Of a stretch of DNA of 5,380 nucleotides, positions 1 through 5,380 are shown piece by piece. Made by a program: the position numbers and the translations under genes. The notes beneath the pieces were generated by a model, which was given only the letters and a program-made list of their open reading frames with translations, was not told the DNA's origin and ran no database searches. Each line of letters starts with the position of its first letter. The stretch's first letter is position 1. Source of the DNA: Planctomycetota bacterium (GTDB lineage Bacteria > Planctomycetota > UBA1135 > GCA-002686595); assembly GCA_029212955.1 (NCBI GenBank), contig JARGOW010000300.1, positions 1 to 5,380 on the forward strand, read 5' to 3'.

Positions 1-387
1 CTCGAACTTCTGCCCCCAATCGCCGCGTGCCCAAAGGGCATGCTCAAGGAACTCGCTGGAAACTTCCGGCTCAGCTGCGTATCCCCGTAGGAACGATTCA
101 GCCACGAAGATGAGCTGCTCCTGCAAGGGCGCATCGGGCACCGTTTCCAGGACCGTGGCCACCATGCGATCGATGTCCCGGTGGAACACCTCGAACAGGA
201 GCTCCTCCTTGCTACCGCAGTGGGCCATAACAGTGCCCACCGCAACTCCAGCCTTCTGGGCGATCACCCGTATGGTCGTCGATTGAAACCCATGCTCTCC
301 AATGGCTTCCCGCGCCGCCGCCAAGATTTCGGAGTGGGTATTCCTGCGCTGTTCTGCCCGGTTCGTCGTTGGTTGAGATTCGCTCAC
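1..387 (-). CDS. TetR/AcrR-family transcriptional regulator (N-terminal part, cut by left edge)
   Basis: Likely a ligand-responsive repressor that binds DNA as a dimer. Reading leftward from GTG at 387, 129 codons stay open to the window edge. Residues about 13-60 form the TetR_N helix-turn-helix: helix 1 around EILAAAREAIGEHGF, then TTIRVIAQKAGVAVGTV, then the family hallmark GSKEELLFEVF (residues 58-68). In most relatives the segment after GTV reads like YxHFxSK; here it is MAHCGSK, so the usual Tyr and Phe are Met and Cys. The start of the C-terminal ligand-binding and dimerisation domain follows and is truncated, so the ligand cannot be inferred. GTG 387 is chosen because the only other upstream candidate is TTG at 405 before an in-frame stop at 420-418, and residues 1-12 look like a normal TetR leader. 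No good Shine-Dalgarno is visible. Tandem palindromes immediately upstream suggest autorepression. Family assignment is firm; function is unknown. Confidence 0.9.
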   Translation of the reverse strand, partial: MSESQPTTNRAEQRRNTHSEILAAAREAIGEHGFQSTTIRVIAQKAGVAVGTVMAHCGSKEELLFEVFHRDIDRMVATVLETVPDAPLQEQLIFVAESFLRGYAAEPEVSSEFLEHALWARGDWGQKFE

Positions 388-395
388 GCATCCAG

Positions 396-425
396 GGTAT
401 AACAAACATGAACGCGTTCAGTGAA
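396..425 (-). promoter_or_regulatory. Candidate promoter of the tetR-family gene
   Basis: On the minus strand TTCACT (425-420) resembles a -35 box, matching four of six positions of TTGACA. It is separated by 18 bp from TATACC (401-396), which is preceded by TG one base upstream (404-403), an extended -10 arrangement. The -35 and spacer lie inside the tandem palindromes. The predicted transcription start would fall about at 388-390, almost on the GTG codon at 387, so the mRNA could be leaderless. The -10 match is only partial, so this is a tentative call. Confidence 0.35.
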
Positions 426-434
426 CGAGTTCAC
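409..434. promoter_or_regulatory. Tandem palindromic operator, probably for the TetR-family regulator
   Basis: A perfect 12-bp palindrome TGAACGCGTTCA occupies 409-420. A second copy, TGAACGAGTTCA, occupies 422-433 and differs only at the central dinucleotide; its symmetry extends by one base on each side to GTGAAC-GA-GTTCAC (421-434). The two centres are 13 bp apart, so the sites lie little more than one helical turn apart on nearly the same face. TetR-family repressors typically bind such inverted repeats next to their own genes. The site ends about 20 bp upstream of the GTG start and covers the candidate -35 and spacer, which fits repression by blocking RNA polymerase. The binding partner is inferred from adjacency. 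Confidence 0.7.
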
Positions 435-514
435 TTAAAGCCATCCTGTGCCAAAGGACGGTGCCCCCCCTGGTTGCCAGCCGCAGAGAATCCGTCCACC
501 CCCCCTGCTGTAGA

Positions 515-537
515 TGTGCCTAACCGACTGGGGCACA
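515..537 (-). other. Weak hairpin downstream of the hexosaminidase gene
   Basis: A six-base stem TGTGCC/GGCACA (515-520 with 532-537) encloses an 11-base loop, 14 bp beyond the hexosaminidase stop codon. It could slow or end transcription, or protect the 3' end. There is no run of T on the minus strand after the stem (a G-rich stretch follows), so it does not qualify as a standard intrinsic terminator. The rest of the 163-bp gap (388-550) holds the operator and two C7 tracts; no gene was found there. Confidence 0.25.
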
Positions 538-550
538 GACCATTACATCA

Positions 551-2152
551 TTACCGAAAGGGATCGAAGTGGCGGATGCCGGCCTTTGTGTAGCGCTTGA
601 GCATGGGTTTCAGGCGCTTTTGGAAGTCGGGCCAGTCCTTGTCCTTGGGTTGGGTCCAGGCGACTTCGGAAAGGGCGGCGATGCGGGGGAAGGCTAGGTA
701 TTCGACCTTTTCCCAGGTCTTGGCGTACTCGGTCCAGAGTTGGCCTTGGGTGCCGAGGATGTGTTGGGCAGCGGGGGTGCCTTTGAGTTCTTTGGGGACG
801 GGGTCGAGGGAGTAGACCTTTTGCAGGATCAGGTGGCCGCCGATGCACTCGTACCAGGGGCCCTTGGCTAGTTCCGATTTCCCGTCGGCTTGGTAGTAAT
901 CGAAGTAGGTGTGTGAGGTGGGCGCCATGATGACGTCGTGGCCTTGATTGGCGGCTTCGACGGCGTTGTGCCATCCGCGCCAGACCATGACCGTGGCACC
1001 CTTTGCCAGGCCGCCTTCGCGGATTTCATCCCAGCCGGTGAGTTTGCGTCCGCGCTTTTCGAGCATCTTGGATACGCGAGCTAGGAAATAGGACTGAAGG
1101 GCGTTTTCGTCCTCGAGGCCCTCGCGCTTCATGACGCTTTGGGCGAAGGCCGATTCCTTCCATTGATGTTTGGGCGCTTCGTCGCCGCCGATGTGGATGT
1201 ACTCGGCGGGGAAGAGGTCGCATACCTCCTCCAGTACATCGTCGACCCATTGGAAGGTTTCTTCCTTAGGCGAAAGCGTGTAGCGGTGCACACCCCACTT
1301 GCTGGAGACCTTGGGGGCGTAGTCCTTGATGTCCGTATTGCCCAGCTCAGGGTAGGCCGCGATGGCTGCCAGCATGTGACCAGGCATGTCGATCTCGGGA
1401 ACGACCGTGATGTGCAGGTTTGCGGCAAAGGCCACGATGGAGCGAATTTCATCCTGGGTGTAATAGCCGCCATAGCGCTCGCCGTCGGAGCCCAGGCGTT
1501 CCCCGTAGGGCGGCGTGGAATCACGGAAGGCGCCGACCGAGGTCAGCTTGGGGTATTTCTTGATCTCGATGCGCCAGCCCTGGTCCTCGGTCAAGTGCCA
1601 GTGGAAGGTGTTCAACTTGTGGAACGCCATCCAGGTCAGCAGATTCTTGACGTCGTCCACGGGGTAGAGATGGCGCCCCACATCCAGGTGCATGCCGCGC
1701 CAGCGGAAGCGCGGCTCGTCTTCGATTTCGCAGTGGGGAAATACCACGGGGCCATCGGGGGCCACCACCTGCTTCAGGGTTTGCGTGGCGTAGAAAGCCC
1801 CGGGTGCGCCCACGCCCAGGATGTGCACCCGGTTGGCGTCGATGGTCATGGTGTAGGACTCGGGGACACCTTCTTCCTCGAGCATGTCCAGGTAGATCTC
1901 CTGGGGTAGCTTGATGCGCAATTCTTCGCGCACGATTTGCACTTCTTGATCAAGGCGTTGGCCGAGCCAATCGGCGAGGCCCCGAGCTTCGGCCTCTAGC
2001 CGGTGGTCATAGCGAATGCCCAAGCCCTTATCAGGGGTCCAGGATCCCTCCAAGACCTCCATATGGCTTGGCTTGGGGATGACATCGATCGAAGTTTGGG
2101 GAACGGAAAAGGCGGCAAGGAGGATGGAAGCGCAGAAGAACATGCCTGTCAT
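551..2152 (-). CDS. Secreted beta-N-acetylhexosaminidase, glycoside hydrolase family 20
   Basis: Predicted exo-enzyme releasing terminal GlcNAc or GalNAc from chito-oligosaccharides or glycans (EC 3.2.1.52) by substrate-assisted catalysis. Numbering is from ATG 2152 (533 aa). Residues 1-18 form a hydrophobic leader (FFCASILLAAFS) typical of a signal peptide. Residues about 21-143 are the GH20b domain and about 146-500 the catalytic TIM barrel. Signature residues are all present: Arg152 in WRGMHLDVGRH, HWHLTEDQGWR (184-194), Asp255 and His259 in PEIDMPGHM, the catalytic Asp324-Glu325 pair in HIGGDEAPK, Trp374, the VWRGW motif (390-394), Tyr416-x-Asp418, and Trp473-x-Glu475. These correspond to the known active-site set of Streptomyces plicatus Hex. 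The frame is open to GTG 2188, which would add 12 residues with two Arg; ATG 2143 is also possible. None has a convincing ribosome site. Length is normal for a single-domain GH20. Native substrate is unknown. Confidence 0.95.
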   Translation of the reverse strand: MTGMFFCASILLAAFSVPQTSIDVIPKPSHMEVLEGSWTPDKGLGIRYDHRLEAEARGLADWLGQRLDQEVQIVREELRIKLPQEIYLDMLEEEGVPESYTMTIDANRVHILGVGAPGAFYATQTLKQVVAPDGPVVFPHCEIEDEPRFRWRGMHLDVGRHLYPVDDVKNLLTWMAFHKLNTFHWHLTEDQGWRIEIKKYPKLTSVGAFRDSTPPYGERLGSDGERYGGYYTQDEIRSIVAFAANLHITVVPEIDMPGHMLAAIAAYPELGNTDIKDYAPKVSSKWGVHRYTLSPKEETFQWVDDVLEEVCDLFPAEYIHIGGDEAPKHQWKESAFAQSVMKREGLEDENALQSYFLARVSKMLEKRGRKLTGWDEIREGGLAKGATVMVWRGWHNAVEAANQGHDVIMAPTSHTYFDYYQADGKSELAKGPWYECIGGHLILQKVYSLDPVPKELKGTPAAQHILGTQGQLWTEYAKTWEKVEYLAFPRIAALSEVAWTQPKDKDWPDFQKRLKPMLKRYTKAGIRHFDPFR

Positions 2153-2159
2153 TCTATCA
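2151..2159 (-). promoter_or_regulatory. Candidate extended -10 element ahead of the hexosaminidase gene
   Basis: The minus strand reads TGATAGAAT, a TGn followed by TAGAAT, five of six matches to the -10 consensus. No decent -35 box is found 16-18 bp upstream. If used, transcription would begin about at 2144, immediately before ATG 2143, so the start at 2143 rather than 2152 would be translated from a leaderless message. The nine bases may be a chance match; the gene could equally be transcribed from upstream together with the glycosylase gene. Confidence 0.2.
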
Positions 2160-2251
2160 GGCCACGGCCTTTCCACCACGCAGACCACCCGGGATCGCCC
2201 CCCCGCACTTGACGGATCGACCTTCCAGCATTCGCAACGCCTGGCCTCCGC

Positions 2252-2869
2252 CTAGAGCGCAGGCGTGTTGTAGCAGTGCCAGGCGAACAGGGCCATGGAC
2301 CCCCGGTACGGGGCCCAGGGCTCGGCCAGGGTACGGACTTCTTTTTCGGAAGGGCGTTCTTCCAAACCAAGCAGGGTCCCCACACCGATTCGCACCGCCA
2401 AGTCCCCCGCAGGCCACATATCCCGGCGGCCTTCGGCGAAGAGCAGATACACCTCGGCGGACCAACGCCCAATGCCTTTCACCTGGACCAGGTATTCGAT
2501 GGCTTCCTCGTCGTTCTTCGGCAACGCATCCAACTGCACCTCCCCCGACACGACCAATTCGGCCAGGGAACGCGCGTAGCCTTGCTTCTGCCGCGACAGG
2601 CCACAGGCCCGCAGGGCGTCGAAGTCCTCCCTCAACAACATCCCAGGCTCACACCCCTCCCCGAGCAACTCCTCCAACCTCAACCAAACCGAGTTCGCCG
2701 CAGCCACACTCACCTGCTGCCCCACGATGGTTCGCAAGAGCGTCGCATACCCCTTCTCCCGATGCCGTGTGCCCGGGTAGCCGTAGACTTTGAGCGCTTG
2801 CGCTACCTTGGGCTCCACCAGGGCCACCCTATCCAATCCGGTTTTGATTTGTCGTTTGGTGAGTCCCAT
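2252..2869 (-). CDS. AlkA-type DNA-3-methyladenine glycosylase (HhH-GPD superfamily)
   Basis: Base-excision repair enzyme predicted to remove alkylated purines such as 3-methyladenine from DNA, leaving an abasic site; cytoplasmic, 205 aa. The HhH-GPD core spans almost the whole protein. TIVGQQVSVAAA (47-58) is the usual first core helix signature, VKGIGRWSAEVYLL (130-143) is the helix-hairpin-helix that grips DNA, and WPAGDLAVR (152-160) carries the catalytic Asp156. WAPYRGSMALFAWH (185-198) is the conserved C-terminal helix of AlkA relatives. It lacks the extra N-terminal domain of E. coli AlkA (282 aa) and resembles the short Mag1-like form. It has none of the four-cysteine Fe-S loop of EndoIII/MutY. 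ATG 2869 is the only sensible start, since an in-frame stop lies at 2890-2888; an AAGGA sits 15 bases upstream, too far to be a good ribosome site. The gene starts 23 bp after the upstream gene ends, suggesting co-transcription. Exact base specificity cannot be read from sequence. Confidence 0.93.
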   Translation of the reverse strand: MGLTKRQIKTGLDRVALVEPKVAQALKVYGYPGTRHREKGYATLLRTIVGQQVSVAAANSVWLRLEELLGEGCEPGMLLREDFDALRACGLSRQKQGYARSLAELVVSGEVQLDALPKNDEEAIEYLVQVKGIGRWSAEVYLLFAEGRRDMWPAGDLAVRIGVGTLLGLEERPSEKEVRTLAEPWAPYRGSMALFAWHCYNTPAL

Positions 2870-2892
2870 GGCTGCTCGAAAGGGTCCTTAGA

Positions 2893-5380
2893 TTACTCCG
2901 GAAGGACCGCGCGGAGACGGATATCGCCCAACTGCAACCCTTCCAATTCGAAGGGACCGAAAGCCTCTGACTTCACATTGTGACCGGAACGGCTGCTCTC
3001 CACAGACAGCCAAAAGGGGGTCGGCTTGGGTCCAAGGAACTCGAATTCACCGGTGCCATCCTGATCGACGAACACGCTACCCAGATGATGGGTGCACTCC
3101 GCATCTCCCCAGGCGCTCACCCAGCAGTCATGAAAGTCCGGCCAATCCACAAATTCGACCACGCCAACGACAGGGGTTACGTTCACGATTTGCACGCTTC
3201 GTTTGATCTCGAGTGGACCTTGGATCACATCGATCTCCACATCATTCGACAGGACCCATGGAAACTCATCCGTGGGCCGGGCCAGTTTCAACGAGTACTG
3301 CCCCGGAGGCACAGATCCAAAATAGAGGCGCCTATCGCTCCTGAATCCCTTGAGGGACGTGCCACCACCAACGGGTTGCAGATACGCCCTGGGCTTCGTC
3401 TGCCAGGGCAGGTGCACAAGGTTTCCCTCTGGGTCCTTCAAGTCAATGCCCACGTTGACCCCGAAAATATCGATCTCCCACGGCATATCTTCGGAGGGAC
3501 GGGACCAATTGGAGACCTCCTGCGAGATGCCCCTGGACGCGTAGAAAACCCGCTCAGGCATCCGGTCGGCGATGATTCCCGAAAGCCCACCCAACCTCCC
3601 GGGCGCTTGCTCGGAGTCCGCATAGGTGAGATTCAGTATTCCCCCAGCAACGGGTTCCTGGTTGATGCGAACCTGCGCTTTCACGAAAATAAAACCAGGG
3701 GCGATTTCAATCGGGATACTGGTCCGCTCCCCCGCCCGCACTTCGATGACGGGCTCAAGGAGCCTTGTGGGGCCCTCTTCCTGGAACGTGAACTTGAGTT
3801 GGTACCTGCCCGGGACCACATCCAAGGCAAGCAAGTGTTCGTTCAAGCGCCGCCCCGAAAACCGATGCACTTTTTCGGTTTCCATGCTCACCAGCCTTGG
3901 GATGATCTCCAGGTGGCTCTTGGGCTCTGGACTTAGAAGCAAGACTTCGCCCAGGGTGACCGGCCGCAGGACAACCTCGGTGATCTCCCCGGGAATTACA
4001 TCAACCATTCCCTGGCAACCGACCCGGTGCCCATCCCCTGACACGTCGACCCGATACCGAATGGGACGGATGTCTTCGAATACGGTGGTGCCGTCTGATC
4101 CCGTGACCGGAATTCCATATCCAGTTTCATAGGTGAAGGATCTCGGCGCCGTTTCCACCGAGGTCAACTTAACTTGGGCGCCGGGCCTGGGCAGACCATC
4201 CAATCCCAGGACCTTCACTCGCAATTCGCCTGCGGGTTCGAGTGTCGCAGCAAAAGGCCATGGAGTGGGCACCTGTACTTTCCTGTAGCTTTTTGGAAGG
4301 TGTCCTTTGGCCCGGAAAGTGAAACTCCATTCGCCCGGTGGAATTCCGGCCAGGTCAAAAGTGCCGTCCTTGGCCTCCAGTCGAATCGGGAAGCCTGAAT
4401 CGTACCGTCCTCTTGTGTACCAATGGTTGTCCCGTTGGTCCTCTGGCAGATATGGGGAGGGTTCCAAGCTCTCCACAATGCACCCCGCCCCGTGTGGATC
4501 CAGGTCCGGATTGTGGCGGTAGCAGACAACCTCGACATCCTCCAAGGGCTCGCGATTCGTGCTTGCAAAGGATCCTTTGATCCCCGCTTCCTTTGGATTG
4601 AAAATGAACACTTGGGCCGTTTTCAGATCCCGGTGAAACTTGAAAAACTGGATCCGTACGGGCTCGTCGAAACCTGCTTCCGATGCGTTGGAAGCCACCG
4701 AATCCGTGACCAACACCTGAATGGTTGAATTGCCAAAGTGATTGGCATGCATGGTGAATTCGCCATTGGAATCCGTCTGAACCTCCAGGTCTGAACTACG
4801 AGCAGGATCCGCGTGGTAGACGTATTCCCAGTTCCAATTGCTATCGGCCCGAACCCAGGCATTGGCGATTGGGGCACCTGCCGTGTCTACCAACCTTCCA
4901 GACAACTGCTTGGGGTGCTTGGGGAACTTCAACGGGGGCAACTCGTAGCTCTCGCCCGGTTCGAGGGCCGGAACCCCTGCCTGTGAAGTTTCCAAACCCC
5001 GTGCCATGCCCGTCATCCGGACGTCACTGCCCGGTGGAACCTGAATCTCGAATTCGAGGACAGTCGACTTCCCCGTGGTAGATTGCTGGATGGCTTTTGC
5101 AGAGTACTGGCTGATAGCGGACCGCAATCTCCATTCATCGCGTCTGGGGCTGGCTGGAGCCAATGACTCGGCCAAAACCCAGGGGTAGGAGGCCACGGTC
5201 CCCACCGGTACCAGGAGGGTTCCATGAATCGTCGCCGGGGCCTGAAGGAGAAGGTGATGCTTGGCCTCGTCTTGCGATTTTGCACCTCGAATGCTTGCCT
5301 TGGCCACCGGGAACTCGACCCTGCCCACCTCGAGTTCCACGGAATCGTAGGCTTCCAAGGCGAAGCGGAATTGGTGCTCA
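2893..5380 (-). CDS. Large multi-module protein with CarboxypepD_reg/transthyretin-like domains (5' end cut by right edge)
   Basis: Function not known. The frame is open to the window edge, giving 828 codons without a start; the TTG at 5358 sits inside continuous protein sequence (EHQFRFALEAYDSVELEV) and is not taken as a start. Numbering here is from that codon. Beta-sandwich modules recur: about 151-215 (LSGRLVDTAGAPIANAWVRA, then TDSNGEFTM), 258-365, 376-466, 505-552, 555-700 and 725-820. Four modules carry the same closing strand motif: GIPPGEWSFTFRAKGH (338), DIRPIRYRVDVSGDGH (429), DVVPGRYQLKFTF (513) and SVPPGQYSLKL (682). This pattern is typical of carboxypeptidase-regulatory-like repeats in exported or surface proteins, which bind or scaffold rather than catalyse. 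Cysteines fall as pairs within modules (279/293 and 745/755) plus Cys448, compatible with disulfides in an exported protein. No transmembrane segment, TonB barrel, protease motif or C-terminal sorting signal is visible. Any signal peptide would lie off the window. Confidence 0.85.
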   Translation of the reverse strand, partial: EHQFRFALEAYDSVELEVGRVEFPVAKASIRGAKSQDEAKHHLLLQAPATIHGTLLVPVGTVASYPWVLAESLAPASPRRDEWRLRSAISQYSAKAIQQSTTGKSTVLEFEIQVPPGSDVRMTGMARGLETSQAGVPALEPGESYELPPLKFPKHPKQLSGRLVDTAGAPIANAWVRADSNWNWEYVYHADPARSSDLEVQTDSNGEFTMHANHFGNSTIQVLVTDSVASNASEAGFDEPVRIQFFKFHRDLKTAQVFIFNPKEAGIKGSFASTNREPLEDVEVVCYRHNPDLDPHGAGCIVESLEPSPYLPEDQRDNHWYTRGRYDSGFPIRLEAKDGTFDLAGIPPGEWSFTFRAKGHLPKSYRKVQVPTPWPFAATLEPAGELRVKVLGLDGLPRPGAQVKLTSVETAPRSFTYETGYGIPVTGSDGTTVFEDIRPIRYRVDVSGDGHRVGCQGMVDVIPGEITEVVLRPVTLGEVLLLSPEPKSHLEIIPRLVSMETEKVHRFSGRRLNEHLLALDVVPGRYQLKFTFQEEGPTRLLEPVIEVRAGERTSIPIEIAPGFIFVKAQVRINQEPVAGGILNLTYADSEQAPGRLGGLSGIIADRMPERVFYASRGISQEVSNWSRPSEDMPWEIDIFGVNVGIDLKDPEGNLVHLPWQTKPRAYLQPVGGGTSLKGFRSDRRLYFGSVPPGQYSLKLARPTDEFPWVLSNDVEIDVIQGPLEIKRSVQIVNVTPVVGVVEFVDWPDFHDCWVSAWGDAECTHHLGSVFVDQDGTGEFEFLGPKPTPFWLSVESSRSGHNVKSEAFGPFELEGLQLGDIRLRAVLPE

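Noticed and set aside
212..409. Minus-strand ATG frame overlapping the tetR-family gene
   Set aside because: It is out of frame with the clear TetR helix-turn-helix and has only 65 codons with no motif; the GTG frame at 387 is the real gene.
1139..1909. Long plus-strand open frame opposite the hexosaminidase gene (256 codons)
   Set aside because: It lies over the GH20 catalytic core, whose active-site residues are all intact on the minus strand. No recognisable motif in the antisense product.
2159..2170. Palindrome AGGCC-AC-GGCCT just upstream of the hexosaminidase start
   Set aside because: Five-base arms with a two-base centre are too short to form a stable hairpin and are common by chance in GC-rich DNA. 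There is only one copy.
2276..2983. Plus-strand open frame opposite the DNA glycosylase gene (235 codons)
   Set aside because: It covers the helix-hairpin-helix and catalytic Asp of the minus-strand gene; its product is rich in Pro, Gln and Arg and has no family features.
2980..3936. Long plus-strand open frame opposite the modular protein gene (318 codons)
   Set aside because: The minus-strand frame has clear beta-module motifs across the same span, while the plus-strand translation is low in complexity, rich in His, Arg and Pro, and matches no family I know. It is a shadow of GC-rich codon use.
4496..4810. Four GGATCC hexamers within 315 bp of the modular gene (4496, 4570, 4650, 4805)
   Set aside because: They fall in all three codon phases and their flanks do not match, so they are neither a repeat nor a module signature. 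The clustering is likely chance and codon preference.
1..5380. tRNA, rRNA, CRISPR, insertion sequence, riboswitch or attachment site
   Set aside because: I saw no cloverleaf, regular repeat-spacer array, terminal inverted repeat or transposase motif on either strand. Gaps between genes are all under 170 bp.

Overview
The window carries four protein-coding genes, all on the minus strand and reading right to left. The sequence looks moderately to strongly GC-rich by eye (not counted). The genes are closely spaced but not overlapping. A large secreted-type protein built of CarboxypepD_reg-like beta-sandwich modules, next to a secreted GH20 hexosaminidase, would suit a bacterium such as a planctomycete or acidobacterium. 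That is a guess from gene style only. No rRNA, tRNA or other phylogenetic marker is present.

Layout in transcription order, right to left: (1) 5380-2893, the C-terminal 828 codons of a large multi-module protein whose start lies beyond the right edge. (2) 2869-2252, a small AlkA-type DNA-3-methyladenine glycosylase only 23 bp downstream, with a complete helix-hairpin-helix and catalytic Asp. (3) 2152-551 (or from GTG 2188), a GH20 beta-N-acetylhexosaminidase with an apparent signal peptide and the full set of catalytic residues. (4) 387-1, a TetR-family regulator that starts at GTG and runs off the left edge. Genes 1 and 2 probably share a transcript. Gene 3 follows gene 2 in the same reading frame after a single amber stop and a short gap. 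Gene 4 has its own upstream region.

The clearest regulatory structure lies just upstream of the tetR gene. Two near-identical 12-bp palindromes (409-420 and 422-433) are stacked 13 bp apart and overlap a plausible promoter, which points to autoregulation. The regulator's targets probably lie to the left, outside the window.

Nothing here amounts to a new defence, mobile or RNA system. No CRISPR array, IS element, tRNA or riboswitch was seen. The items most worth a second look are the tandem operator, the partly seen modular protein with paired cysteines, and the placing of extended -10 elements a few bases upstream of candidate start codons, which hints at leaderless transcripts.
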